Assembly (NCBI GenBank): GCA_900109485.1
Contig: FOAY01000002.1
Location: forward strand, 432,913 to 496,912
Length of the DNA stretch: 64,000 nucleotides
Origin: Kosakonia sacchari
GTDB lineage: Bacteria; Pseudomonadota; Gammaproteobacteria; Enterobacterales; Enterobacteriaceae
Reading direction: 5' to 3'
The position numbers and the translations under genes are program-made. The notes under the pieces are model-generated. The model did no database searches. It was not told the origin of the DNA and was given only the letters and a program-made list of their open reading frames with translations. Of the stretch, positions 10,833 through 20,644 are shown one piece after another. Position 1 is the first letter of the stretch. Every line of letters begins with the position of its first letter.

Positions 10833-12210
10833 CCGGAAAACCCAGGATGCGTACCAGTTCGTCAAAGGTGGTCAACCCTTGTTCCACGGCCTGGCAGCCA
10901 TGCTCAAACAGCGTGGTCATGCCACTTTGTCGCGCCAGTAGCCCAATCTCTTCCGCGCCCATATTGCCAGCAATGGCCTGGCGTATTTCCGGTGTGATGG
11001 TGAGGACTTCAAACAGCGCCAGTCGCCCGTAAAAACCGTGATAGCACTGTTCACAGCCTTCGGCCCGCCAGCGCGGCAACGGACGTGGCCATAGCGTACC
11101 GGGAAGATGGATATTCTCCACGGCAAGTTTTCGACAGTGCGGGCAGAGCTTACGCACCAGACGTTGCGCTACTACCAGCGACAGTGCCGAGGAGATCATC
11201 CAGCGGGCAACGCCCATTTGTTGAATGCGTACCAGCGTTTCGCTGGTGGAGTTAGTGTGCAGCGTCGACAGTACCAGATGCCCGGTCTGGGAGGCTTTTA
11301 TCGCGATTTCGGCGGTTTCGCCATCGCGAATTTCGCCAATCATGATGATGTCCGGATCCTGGCGTAACAGGGCGCGCAATACGCTTTGAAAGGTCAGTCC
11401 GCTGCGCGGATTGATTTGTGTCTGCGTTAGCCCGGCGAGCGGGATCTCGACGGGATCTTCCACACTCGCAATGTTAACTTCTGGTTTATTTCGCGCCTGC
11501 AATGCGCTGTAAAGCGTAATGGTTTTACCGCTGCCTGTCGGGCCGGTAACCAGCAACAATCCTTGCGGCTGCGCCAGTGCGGCGGCAAACAGCGCCCGCT
11601 GTTGATCGGTCATTCCCAGCGCTTCCAGTTCCAGCGGCTGATTAACCTGATGCAGCAAGCGCAGAACCACTTTCTCTCCGTGACGGCAGGGCAGAGTGGC
11701 GATACGAAACGAGATCGATTGCCCGCAAAGTTCCTGATTGAACTGACCATCTTGCGGCAAACGGTGCTCGGCGATATCGAGATTTCCGAGTACTTTTAGC
11801 CTTGCGGTCAGTGTGCTGGCGAGCGTGCCGGGTAGAGGCGAAAGCGCGTGCAGCACGCCATCGACGCGCAGGCGAATGGCATAGTGCGTTTCACCTGGCT
11901 CAAAATGGATATCTGAAGCGCGCAGCATCAGCGCTTGTTGAAGCGTATGTTCCACGATCTCCATCGCGGCGGTACTGCTCTCTTCCTGTACCACCGGCCC
12001 CCCGGTTTGCGCTGCCATCTGCAAATGTTTATCCATTTGCTCCGGCGTCCAGCAGCGAATATCGACACGCTTCTGGGCGGCAAAAGTGAGTGATTCCATT
12101 AATTCGGGGCTGGGTGTTTCAACCACCGCAATCGTTAAGAGATCGTTTTCGCTTTTGAGCACGACCGCATTATGGCGCTGGCATAGCGCACTGAGTTTAT
12201 CGGGTTTCAT
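10822..12210 (-). CDS. hofB: Type IV pilus assembly ATPase HofB (PilB/GspE family)
   Basis: Hexameric secretion ATPase expected to power pilin polymerisation. It has 462 residues (E. coli 461). Visible: Walker A GPTGSGKT, Asp box, Walker B-like DPDIIMIGEIRDGETAEIA, His box (GHLVLSTLHTNST), and a tetracysteine zinc motif CPHC...CEQC near residues 375-405. It lacks the long N-terminal domain of full-length PilB. It lies 9 bases downstream of ppdD and overlaps hofC, so the three are one operon. Confidence 0.97.
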   Translation of the reverse strand: MKPDKLSALCQRHNAVVLKSENDLLTIAVVETPSPELMESLTFAAQKRVDIRCWTPEQMDKHLQMAAQTGGPVVQEESSTAAMEIVEHTLQQALMLRASDIHFEPGETHYAIRLRVDGVLHALSPLPGTLASTLTARLKVLGNLDIAEHRLPQDGQFNQELCGQSISFRIATLPCRHGEKVVLRLLHQVNQPLELEALGMTDQQRALFAAALAQPQGLLLVTGPTGSGKTITLYSALQARNKPEVNIASVEDPVEIPLAGLTQTQINPRSGLTFQSVLRALLRQDPDIIMIGEIRDGETAEIAIKASQTGHLVLSTLHTNSTSETLVRIQQMGVARWMISSALSLVVAQRLVRKLCPHCRKLAVENIHLPGTLWPRPLPRWRAEGCEQCYHGFYGRLALFEVLTITPEIRQAIAGNMGAEEIGLLARQSGMTTLFEHGCQAVEQGLTTFDELVRILGFPDGE

Positions 12211-12219
12211 TGGCGCTCC

Positions 12220-12654
12220 TTACTTGCCGGTCCGGAACACATCTTCACAAGCCTGCTGGAGCGAACTGTCTGCCTGAATGTTGCAGCTGCGCGCCCAGCC
12301 CTGCATTCCATCAGCGTTGCTCCACTGCGGTGTCATTACTACGCTCAGTCCATTCAGGCTCTCCTGCCCGGTTAGCGAGACCACGCCTTTTGTTACGCTC
12401 ATCGCCGAAACATAGCGGGTAGTGGTGGGGGAAGGTATGCCGTTGCTGCTGGCATCGCAGCTATCCACGCCGCCACGATCCAGCGCGCAAAGTTCAACGG
12501 CCGTACGGTACGGAATAAACGTTTGCAGCATGTCGGTGAGGGCGGCTTTACGCAGGTAGTTTTGATAGGCGGGGATGCCGATGGCGCTCAGGATCGCAAT
12601 GATGCCAATCACCACCATCAGTTCGATTAAGGTAAATCCTTGTTGTCGTTTCAT
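12220..12654 (-). CDS. ppdD: Prepilin PpdD, type IV major pilin
   Basis: Major subunit of the enterobacterial type IVa pilus. It has a short leader MKRQQG, then FTLIELMVVIGIIAILSAIG, the classic prepilin peptidase site and N-terminal hydrophobic helix with Glu5 of the mature protein. Four C-terminal-domain cysteines could form two disulfides. It has 144 residues (E. coli 146). It heads ppdD-hofB-hofC, the usual operon next to nadC. No prepilin peptidase or retraction ATPase is in the window. Confidence 0.97.
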   Translation of the reverse strand: MKRQQGFTLIELMVVIGIIAILSAIGIPAYQNYLRKAALTDMLQTFIPYRTAVELCALDRGGVDSCDASSNGIPSPTTTRYVSAMSVTKGVVSLTGQESLNGLSVVMTPQWSNADGMQGWARSCNIQADSSLQQACEDVFRTGK

Positions 12655-12794
12655 TAAACAGCTCCTTATGCAGAGCCGTTACTGTGTCAGCGGATGAATC
12701 GGTGGACGAGGGGCAAAAATGATTTTGTGATAATGGATTCCGGCACTTTTATCGCTTTTGCAAAGTGTCGCATTATTCGTGGAAGGGCGTTCGC

Positions 12795-12817
12795 AAAAAC
12801 GGGCCAGTGGCCCGTTT
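12795..12817 (-). terminator. Rho-independent terminator after nadC
   Basis: A 9-bp perfect stem (AAACGGGCC at 12797-12805, GGCCCGTTT at 12809-12817) with a 3-base loop, followed on the minus strand by a run of five T. It separates nadC from ppdD transcription. Confidence 0.85.
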
Positions 12818-12832
12818 CTTTGAAGAGTTGAT

Positions 12833-13759
<927 letters not shown>

Positions 13760-13855
13760 TTAGGCGATGTCCTGTTCGGGAGACCATTACGGGGCACCGC
13801 CCGGACATGCTACTCTGAAGCGTGTTTTAGCACCATCCTCTTAAAGGAGTTCCTT

Positions 13856-14419
13856 ATGCCGTTACGCAAGGGCTGGCTGGTGGAAGCGCGGCACGTGCCG
13901 TCTCCCCATTTTGATTGCCGCCCGGACGATGAACAGCCTTCACTGCTGGTGGTACATAATATAAGCCTGCCGCCTGGCAAATTTGGCGGCCCGTGGATAG
14001 ACGCGTTGTTCACCGGCACGCTCGATCCCGATGCCGATCCCTTTTTCGCCGAAATTGTTCATCTGCGTGTTTCCGCGCACTGCCTGATCCGCCGTGATGG
14101 CGAGGTTGTGCAATATGTGCCTTTCGATAAACGCGCCTGGCATGCAGGCGTATCCTCTTATCACGGCCGGGAACGCTGCAATGATTTCTCGATTGGGATT
14201 GAGCTTGAAGGCACCGATAATCTGCCGTATACCGACGCGCAGTATCAGCAACTGGCGGCGGTGACGCGAACGCTCATTGAGCTTTATCCGTCGATTGCCA
14301 ACAATATGACCGGCCACAGCGATATTGCGCCGCAGCGGAAGACCGATCCCGGGCCGGCTTTCGACTGGGCCAGATTCCGTGCGCTGGTCGCCGGCTCGTC
14401 AGAAAAGGAGATGCCATGA
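13856..14419 (+). CDS. ampD: 1,6-anhydro-N-acetylmuramyl-L-alanine amidase AmpD
   Basis: Cytosolic zinc amidase that removes the peptide from anhydromuropeptides during cell-wall recycling; its loss derepresses AmpC beta-lactamase in species with AmpR. The 187 residues contain the zinc ligands His34 (VVHN), His154 (GHSDIAP) and Asp164 (KTDPGP), and Glu116 (IELEGT). The ATG follows AAGGAG. Its stop overlaps the ampE start (ATGA), so the two form an operon. Confidence 0.99.
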   Translation: MPLRKGWLVEARHVPSPHFDCRPDDEQPSLLVVHNISLPPGKFGGPWIDALFTGTLDPDADPFFAEIVHLRVSAHCLIRRDGEVVQYVPFDKRAWHAGVSSYHGRERCNDFSIGIELEGTDNLPYTDAQYQQLAAVTRTLIELYPSIANNMTGHSDIAPQRKTDPGPAFDWARFRALVAGSSEKEMP

Positions 14420-15270
14420 CGTTATTCACCATGCTGCTGGTGCTGGCAGCAGAACGGCTATTTAAACTGGGAGAGCACTGGCAACTGGATCACCGGCTGG
14501 AAGTGCTGTTCCGGCGGGTTAAGCGTTACTCCATGTTCCGTACGCTGTTGATGGCAGTGCTGGCGATGCTGGTGACCTTTCTGATCCTGCGTGCGCTGCA
14601 GGGGCTGTTTTTCAACGTACCGTTGCTGGTGGTCTGGATCCTGATTGGTGTGTTATGCATTGGCGCGGGTAAGGTGCGTCTGCATTACCACGCTTACCTG
14701 AAGGCGGCGGCACGTAATGACAGTCATGCCCATAATGCGATGGCGAATGAGTTAACGCTGATACACGGCGTACCGCCGGGATGCAGCGAGCGTGAGTTTT
14801 TACGCGAACTGCAAAACGCGCTGGTCTGGATCAACTTCCGTTTTTATCTGGCGCCGTTGTTCTGGTTTATTGTCGGCGCATACTGGGGGCCGGTGCTGCT
14901 GGCAGGCTATGCGTTCTTGCGGGCCTGGCAGTCGTGGCTGGCACGTTACCAGACGCCTAATGAACGTCAGCAGTCAGGCATTGATGCCATTTTACATGTG
15001 CTGGACTGGGTGCCCGTCAGGCTGGCTGGCGTGGTGTACGCGCTGGTCGGGCACGGCGAAAAGGCGCTGCCCGCCTGGTTTGCTTCTCTTGGCGACGGCC
15101 ATACATCGCAATACCAGGTGCTGACGCGCCTCGCGCAGTTCTCACTGGCGCGCGAGCCGCATATGGACAAAGTCGAAACGCCGAAAGCCGCGGTGTCGAT
15201 GGCGAAGAAAACCTCGCTGGTGCTGGTCGTTGTGGTCGCATTGTTGACGATTTACGGCACGCTGATCTGA
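14416..15270 (+). CDS. ampE: Inner-membrane protein AmpE
   Basis: Membrane partner encoded with AmpD; its role in beta-lactamase regulation or muropeptide signalling is not settled. The 284 residues match E. coli AmpE, with hydrophobic segments near residues 45-65, 70-90, 140-165 and at the C terminus ([19 protein letters not shown]). It begins inside the ampD stop codon, indicating translational coupling. In E. coli the next gene is aroP; here a carbohydrate cassette intervenes. Confidence 0.97.
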   Translation: MTLFTMLLVLAAERLFKLGEHWQLDHRLEVLFRRVKRYSMFRTLLMAVLAMLVTFLILRALQGLFFNVPLLVVWILIGVLCIGAGKVRLHYHAYLKAAARNDSHAHNAMANELTLIHGVPPGCSEREFLRELQNALVWINFRFYLAPLFWFIVGAYWGPVLLAGYAFLRAWQSWLARYQTPNERQQSGIDAILHVLDWVPVRLAGVVYALVGHGEKALPAWFASLGDGHTSQYQVLTRLAQFSLAREPHMDKVETPKAAVSMAKKTSLVLVVVVALLTIYGTLI

Positions 15271-15285
15271 TAGCGTGCCGCAGTT

Positions 15286-16236
15286 TTACTGATTATCCGC
15301 AGCCGGGATGCCGAAGTCAGGCATCCCGTTTTCTTGCCAGCGAATCGTTTTCAGACGGGTATGGCGATTAGGATCGTAGAGCGGGTCGCCCTCAATTTCA
15401 GTGTAGTTCCGCGCGTGATACACCAGCACATCTTCCCCTTCCGGCGTTTGCGTAAAGCTGTTGTGGCCAGGGCCATACTGACGGTTTTCGTGGCTGGTTT
15501 TGAACACCGGCTGCGGTGATTTGTGCCAGTTCTCCGCGAGCTGCGGGTTGGCGGTAATATCAATCCACAACAGCCCCATACAGTAGTTCTCATCAGTCGC
15601 GCTGGCCGAGTAACTGATAAACAGCTTGTCGCCGTGGAACAGGACAGCCGGGCCTTCATTCACCAGAAAACCCCGGCACTCCCAGTCGAATTCCGGCTTG
15701 CTCAGCATCAGCGGCTCGCCTTTGAGCGTCCATGGATTTTCCATTTCTGCCAGATAGAGGTTGGAGTTGCCCGCGATGTGCGGCGCTTTTTGCGCCCACA
15801 GATACCAGCGTTTTCCCTGGTGGACAAAAGTCGTGGCGTCGAGGGCGAAAGTATCAAACGGGGTTTTCACCTGGCCTTTTTCCAGCCATTTTCCGCTGAG
15901 CAGTTCGGCATCGGCGCACTCCAGCACAAACATGCGATGCTGGAACATATTCAGCGCATCCAGCGCTTTCGTCCCGGTTGCGGCAAAATAGAGATACCAT
16001 TTACCGTCAATATGATGCAGTTCCGGCGCCCAGATTAGCTCGCTCATCGGCCCACTTTGCGGCTTACGCCACACGACCACGCCTTCGGCATGACGCAGAC
16101 CCTCCAGCGTGGTAGCGCGCCGGATCTCCAGCCGGTCATACTCCGGCACGGAGGCGACAAAATAGTAAACATTCTCGTGGCGCAGAATAAAGGGATCCGC
16201 GCGTTGTTCGATAAACGGATTCGGCCACTCTTTCAT
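15286..16236 (-). CDS. Glycoside hydrolase family 43 protein, probable alpha-L-arabinofuranosidase/exo-arabinanase
   Basis: A 316-residue five-bladed beta-propeller glycosidase with the three GH43 acidic residues in context: Asp14 (RADPF, general base), Asp133 (ALDATTF, pKa modulator) and Glu194 (VNEGPAV, general acid), plus the conserved YGPGHNSF motif. There is no signal peptide, so it should act in the cytoplasm on imported short oligosaccharides. Its ATG overlaps the upstream symporter stop by one base (TAATG), so the two are translated together. Exact substrate (arabinan versus xylan fragments) cannot be decided from sequence alone. The locus is absent from the E. coli ampE-aroP junction, suggesting gain in this lineage or loss in E. 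coli. Confidence 0.85.
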   Translation of the reverse strand: MKEWPNPFIEQRADPFILRHENVYYFVASVPEYDRLEIRRATTLEGLRHAEGVVVWRKPQSGPMSELIWAPELHHIDGKWYLYFAATGTKALDALNMFQHRMFVLECADAELLSGKWLEKGQVKTPFDTFALDATTFVHQGKRWYLWAQKAPHIAGNSNLYLAEMENPWTLKGEPLMLSKPEFDWECRGFLVNEGPAVLFHGDKLFISYSASATDENYCMGLLWIDITANPQLAENWHKSPQPVFKTSHENRQYGPGHNSFTQTPEGEDVLVYHARNYTEIEGDPLYDPNRHTRLKTIRWQENGMPDFGIPAADNQ

Positions 16237-17642
16237 TATGCTTTCCTTACGTTGTCGCCTGCCGGTACGTGCTGACGATCGGTCAGCTCATGGTAGTTGA
16301 TGCGACGTTTTTCCAGATCCGCCTGGATCTGTTTCATCAATTCACGGTCAACTTTCAGCAAGCGAACCACGCCTGCGGTGATCAGGTAACCGACGCCCGG
16401 GATCACGGTAAACAACAGCATGATGCCGTTGATGGCGCTGGCGCTCTGCTGTTTGGCTCCGGCGTCGTAACCGTACCAGGAGAGCAGAAAACCGACCATT
16501 GCGCCGGCGACCGCCAGCCCGACTTTCAGGAAAAACAGGTTGCCGGAAAAGCTGATGCCAGTAATGCGTTTACCGGTTTTCCACTCGCCATAATCGTCAA
16601 CGTCCGCCATCAGCGACCAGTGTAGCGGGGAAGGGATCTGATGCAGGATATTGAGCAGGAAGTAGAGCACCATGATCAGCGTAGTGGCATAGGGATCAAA
16701 GAAGTAGAAGGCACAGGAGAAGAACGCCAGCACGATATTGGTCCAGAAGAAGACTTTCAGCTTGCACCAGCGATCGGTGAGCACCTTCGCCATCATGCTG
16801 CCGAGCATCATGCCCACGACGCCGAGGCTGATAAACAGCGTGGCGAAGTGGGTACTTTCGCCCATCACCCAGGTTACGTAATACATGGTTGCCGCCATGC
16901 GGATAAAGCCAGGGCAGACGTTACACAGCGTTAGCAGCAGAATGCGTACCCACTGGTCGTTTTTCCACACATCTTTTAAATCGTTCTTCAGATCGTCATT
17001 GGTCGGCACCGCCGGGCGAATACGTTCGCGCACGGTGGCGAAGCAGAACAAAAACATGCACATACCGATAAATGCCAGCACCGCCATCGCCATCTGGTAG
17101 CCTTTAGCTTTATCCGCGCCGCCAAACCACTCCGCCATCGGCAGCAGCGTTAACGACAGCAGCAGCGTGGCAATGCCGACCATCACAAAGCGGTACGACT
17201 GGCAGGCAACGCGCTCTTTCGGATCGTTGGTAATAACGCCGCCCAGCGAGCAGTAGGGAATATTAATGGCGGTATAGGTGAGCGACAGCAGGAAGTAGGT
17301 GACGAAAGCATAGATAACTTTACTGCTGTAGGCCCAGTCCGGCGTGGTAAACATCAATACGCTGAATACAGCATAGGGAACAGCAATCCACAGTAACCAC
17401 GGGCGGAAGCGCCCGTATTGACTTTGCGTACGGTCAGCGATCGCGCCCATCAGCGGGTCGGTAACCGCATCAATCACACGAATCGACAGCAGCAGTACGC
17501 CGACCAGCGCCGGAGCGAGGCCGAAGATATCGGTATAGAAATAGTTAACAAACAGCATGATTGCGCCAAAGATGATGTTACATCCGGCGTCTCCCATGCC
17601 ATAGCCGATCTTTTCTTTGACAGACAGCCTGTTGTTGTCCAT
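16236..17642 (-). CDS. GPH-family (glycoside-pentoside-hexuronide:cation) sugar symporter
   Basis: A 468-residue, 12-helix major-facilitator transporter of the GPH family, related to melibiose, glucuronide and xyloside carriers. The N terminus KEKIGYGMGDAGCNIIFG and the loop DAVTDPLMGAIADRTQSQYGRFRPWLLW (positions about 52-79) are diagnostic; the Asp residues in the first are those that bind cation in MelB relatives. The start at 17642 has a strong GGGAGAA ribosome-binding site 6-7 bases upstream; the frame extends 15 codons further but without one. It probably feeds its substrate to the coupled GH43 enzyme. No dedicated regulator gene adjoins. Confidence 0.88.
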   Translation of the reverse strand: MDNNRLSVKEKIGYGMGDAGCNIIFGAIMLFVNYFYTDIFGLAPALVGVLLLSIRVIDAVTDPLMGAIADRTQSQYGRFRPWLLWIAVPYAVFSVLMFTTPDWAYSSKVIYAFVTYFLLSLTYTAINIPYCSLGGVITNDPKERVACQSYRFVMVGIATLLLSLTLLPMAEWFGGADKAKGYQMAMAVLAFIGMCMFLFCFATVRERIRPAVPTNDDLKNDLKDVWKNDQWVRILLLTLCNVCPGFIRMAATMYYVTWVMGESTHFATLFISLGVVGMMLGSMMAKVLTDRWCKLKVFFWTNIVLAFFSCAFYFFDPYATTLIMVLYFLLNILHQIPSPLHWSLMADVDDYGEWKTGKRITGISFSGNLFFLKVGLAVAGAMVGFLLSWYGYDAGAKQQSASAINGIMLLFTVIPGVGYLITAGVVRLLKVDRELMKQIQADLEKRRINYHELTDRQHVPAGDNVRKA

Positions 17643-17683
17643 TGCCGCTTCTCCCATTGATATATGGTATGAATTATTCGCCT

Positions 17684-17699
17684 GCAAATTTTCGTTTGC
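17684..17699 (-). promoter_or_regulatory. Inverted repeat upstream of the symporter gene, candidate operator
   Basis: GCAAA at 17684-17688 and TTTGC at 17695-17699 form an inverted repeat 42 bases before the symporter start. A CRP-like half site (TGTGA, then a degenerate second half) lies at 17750-17765. These could control the sugar cassette. Assigned by eye. Confidence 0.3.
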
Positions 17700-17774
17700 G
17701 TAGCAGAATCAGCGCGGGGAGATGGACAAAATAGCTATGTAAAAGAAAGTGTGAGGAAGGTAACGTTACGAGAA

Positions 17775-17802
17775 CCCCCTCTCCCGCGCGGGGAAAGGGG
17801 GG
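17775..17802. repeat. CCCTCTCCC-type imperfect stem-loop between cassette and aroP
   Basis: A C-rich arm (CCCCCTCTCCC) followed by GCGC and a G-rich arm (GGGGAAAGGGGGG) forms an imperfect hairpin just after the aroP stop. A cleaner copy of the same type lies at 61370-61392. It may be an intergenic repeat that also serves as the aroP transcript end; no good U tract follows. Confidence 0.5.
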
Positions 17803-17812
17803 CAGACAGCGA

Positions 17813-19183
17813 TTAACTGGCTCTTACGGCTTTTGCATTTTTCTGTTTGAACAGATAACCGACACCCAGCACGGCAATCCATACCGGGATCAGATAGACC
17901 GAAATGCCCATGCCAGGCGTCATCAGCATGATCACCAGCACAGCGGCCATAAACAGCAGGCAGATCCAGTTGCCCAGCGGGTAGAACAGCGCCGGGAAGC
18001 GTGGTGTCACGCCCTGCAACTGTTTCGCGCGACGGAAACGCATATGCGCCAGGCTTATCATCGCCCAGTTGATCACCAGCGCGGAAACCACCAGCGCCAT
18101 CAGCAGACCGAACGCCGATTCCGGTGCGAAGTAGTTGATCAGCACGCACAGCGCGGTGAAGAGCGCGGAAGTCAGGATGGTGTTCACCGGCACGCCGCGT
18201 TTATCCACTTTTTGCAGCATTTTCGGCGCGTTACCCTGCTTCGCCAGGCCAAACAGCATACGGCTATTGCAGTAGACGCAGCTGTTATAAACAGAGAGGG
18301 CGGCTGTCAGTACCACAACGTTCAGCGCGTTGGCGACGAAAGAGTCACCCAGTTCGTGGAAAATCAGCACAAACGGGCTGGTATCTGCCGTTACGCGGGT
18401 CCACGGCATCAGCGAGAGCAGCACCGCCAGTGAGCCAACATAGAAAATCAGGATACGATAGATAACCTGGTTGGTGGCTTTTGGAATGCTCTGTTCCGGG
18501 TTATCGGCCTCTGCGGCGGTGATCCCCACCAGCTCAAGACCGCCAAACGAGAACATAATGATCGCCATCATCATCACCAGCCCACCGATACCGTGCGGCA
18601 GGAAGCCGCCCTGTTCCCACAGGTTACGTACGGTCGCCTGCGGGCCAGCGCTACCGCTGAACAGCAGCCAGCCGCCGAAGATGATCATGGCGACAACCGC
18701 GAATACCTTAATAATGGCAAACCAGAACTCCATCTCACCGAACACTTTCACGTTGGTCAGGTTGATGGCGTTTATGATGACAAAGAAGGCCGCAGCAGAG
18801 ACCCAGGTCGGGATTTCTGGCCACCAGAACTGAATATACTTCCCGACCGCGGTCAGTTCCGCCATCGCCACCAGCACATACAGTACCCAGTAGTTCCAGC
18901 CGGAAGCAAAACCGGCAAAGCTACCCCAATATTTGTAAGCAAAGTGGCTAAATGAACCGGCTACCGGCTCTTCCACGACCATTTCGCCCAACTGACGCAT
19001 GATCAGAAAGGCGATAAAACCTGCAATGGCGTAGCCCAGAATAATACCGGGGCCGGCGGATTGAATGACCGATGCGCTGCCCAGAAAAAGGCCAGTCCCA
19101 ATAGCGCCACCCAGCGCAATAAGCTGAATATGGCGGTTCTTAAGGCCGCGCTTTAGCTGATCGCCGTGCTGTTGACCTTCCAT
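17813..19183 (-). CDS. aroP: Aromatic amino acid transporter AroP
   Basis: Proton-driven permease for phenylalanine, tyrosine and tryptophan in the inner membrane, APC family with 12 predicted helices. The first helix has the signature IALGGAIGTGLFLGS, and the region EADNPEQSIPKATNQ is the conserved AAT-family loop. I start at the second of two adjacent ATGs (19183), which has better spacing from GAGG; this gives 456 residues (E. coli 457). It is divergent from pdhR across 534 bases, with TyrR-box-like sequences upstream. Confidence 0.97.
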   Translation of the reverse strand: MEGQQHGDQLKRGLKNRHIQLIALGGAIGTGLFLGSASVIQSAGPGIILGYAIAGFIAFLIMRQLGEMVVEEPVAGSFSHFAYKYWGSFAGFASGWNYWVLYVLVAMAELTAVGKYIQFWWPEIPTWVSAAAFFVIINAINLTNVKVFGEMEFWFAIIKVFAVVAMIIFGGWLLFSGSAGPQATVRNLWEQGGFLPHGIGGLVMMMAIIMFSFGGLELVGITAAEADNPEQSIPKATNQVIYRILIFYVGSLAVLLSLMPWTRVTADTSPFVLIFHELGDSFVANALNVVVLTAALSVYNSCVYCNSRMLFGLAKQGNAPKMLQKVDKRGVPVNTILTSALFTALCVLINYFAPESAFGLLMALVVSALVINWAMISLAHMRFRRAKQLQGVTPRFPALFYPLGNWICLLFMAAVLVIMLMTPGMGISVYLIPVWIAVLGVGYLFKQKNAKAVRAS

Positions 19184-19228
19184 CATGAAACCTCGTGTGT
19201 GGTTATTATGTTTACGCTGTCGTTTGCG

Positions 19229-19268
19229 TGTAAGAAATAAATTCCATTTTTGTATTTTATTATTTACG
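19229..19268 (-). promoter_or_regulatory. Pair of TyrR-box-like sequences upstream of aroP
   Basis: Two matches to TGTAAA-N6-TTTACA lie 22 bases apart: TGTATT-N6-TTTACG at 19251-19268 and TGTAAG-N6-ATTCCA at 19229-19246. The spacing (about two helical turns) fits tandem TyrR binding as known for aroP in E. coli. The second box is weak. Confidence 0.5.
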
Positions 19269-19669
19269 AATTGCTAACGTGATTTTTCGTCTGGCTCTTT
19301 CGTAGTGCCAAGAATAGTGGTAAGTGCGCGTGAATGCATCTGCTTTGTGAAGCTGCTATGACGACTGATGAAAAAGAAACCGTTTGTCAGTACCCCAACT
19401 ACTCCCTTCTCGACCACTTAATTTGTTTCTATGCAAATTAATTGCATAGAAAATCAAAAATAAATCAACTGAATCGGTTCATATGCCTTAACCGGCGTTT
19501 CAAGAAAGTTAAAACTGCCTCTTTCGTGGTAAATGAGACATTTGTGCAAGGTTACATCTTTGAAACGTCATTTCTGTAGGATTGTTAAAATGTGCGTGGT
19601 TTCCTGATTTCAATCAAAACCTGTATGGACAGAAGGTGAATACTTTGTTACTTTAGCGTCAAGAACGTG

Positions 19670-19688
19670 AAATTGGTAAGACCAATTT
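19670..19688 (+). promoter_or_regulatory. PdhR operator
   Basis: Perfect palindrome AAATTGGTAAGACCAATTT, matching the known PdhR recognition pattern ATTGGT-N3-ACCAAT, 29 bases before the pdhR ATG. It should mediate pyruvate-relieved autorepression of pdhR-aceEF-lpd. Confidence 0.9.
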
Positions 19689-19717
19689 ACTCCGGCGAAT
19701 GGCAGAGACAGGGAACC

Positions 19718-20482
19718 ATGGCCTACAGCAAAATCCGCCAACCAAAACTCTCCGATGTGATTGAGCAGCAACTGGAGTTTTTGATTCTCGAAGGGACCTT
19801 ACGTCCCGGTGAAAAACTTCCTCCAGAGCGCGAACTGGCGAAACAGTTCGATGTTTCTCGTCCTTCACTGCGCGAGGCCATTCAGCGCCTCGAAGCGAAA
19901 GGTCTGCTCCTTCGTCGCCAGGGTGGCGGGACTTTTGTCCAGAGCAGTCTGTGGCAGAGCTTCAGCGATCCGCTGGTAGAGCTGCTCAACGATCATCCCG
20001 AATCCCAATTTGACCTGCTTGAAACCCGCCATGCATTAGAAGGCATCGCAGCTTATTACGCAGCGCTGCGCAGCACTGATGAAGACAAAGCGCGTATCAG
20101 CGAGCTGCACCAGGCGATTGAACTGGCGCAGCAGTCCGGGGATTTGGACGCGGAGTCCAGTGCTGTCGTGCAGTATCAAATTGCCGTAACCGAAGCGGCG
20201 CACAATGTCGTGCTGCTTCATTTGTTACGCTGCATGGAGCCCATGTTGGCGCAAAACGTCCGGCAGAACTTCGAATTGCTGTACGCACGCCGGGAGATGC
20301 TCCCGCTGGTCAGCAACCATCGCTCAAGTATTTTTGCAGCGATCATGGCCGGGCAGCCGGAAGAGGCGCGTGAAGCGTCGCACCGCCACCTGGCGTTTAT
20401 CGAAGAGATTTTGCTGGACAGAAGCCGTGAGCAGAGCCGTCGTGAACGCTCGCTGCGTAGGCTCGAGCAGAGAAAGAATTAA
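19718..20482 (+). CDS. pdhR: Pyruvate dehydrogenase operon repressor PdhR
   Basis: GntR-family (FadR subgroup) repressor that leaves DNA when pyruvate binds. The ATG at 19718 ([11 protein letters not shown]) gives 254 residues, the E. coli length; the upstream in-frame extension runs through the operator and is not coding. Residues about 9-75 form the winged helix ([20 protein letters not shown], then [13 protein letters not shown]). The rest is the FCD all-helical effector domain. It heads pdhR-aceE-aceF-lpd and has its own operator just upstream. Confidence 0.98.
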   Translation: MAYSKIRQPKLSDVIEQQLEFLILEGTLRPGEKLPPERELAKQFDVSRPSLREAIQRLEAKGLLLRRQGGGTFVQSSLWQSFSDPLVELLNDHPESQFDLLETRHALEGIAAYYAALRSTDEDKARISELHQAIELAQQSGDLDAESSAVVQYQIAVTEAAHNVVLLHLLRCMEPMLAQNVRQNFELLYARREMLPLVSNHRSSIFAAIMAGQPEEAREASHRHLAFIEEILLDRSREQSRRERSLRRLEQRKN

Positions 20483-20644
20483 GATTTTCTGGCGCAGTTT
20501 GTGCCGGAAGAGTTGTGACACCAGCGCCAAACTTTAGAGCGCGGCAACTAAACGCAGAACCTGTCTTATTGCGTCTTTTCCGAAGGATGCAATGGGACAG
20601 GTTCCAGACAAATCAACGTATTAGATAGATAAGGAATACCCCCC

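Larger units (their letters stand above)
19184..19717. other. Intergenic region aroP / pdhR
   Basis: 534 bases of AT-rich, non-coding DNA between divergent aroP and pdhR. It holds two TyrR-box-like sequences near aroP and the PdhR operator near pdhR (both listed). The middle part, about 19290-19620, shows no coding ORF and no other element I can name. Confidence 0.6.
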
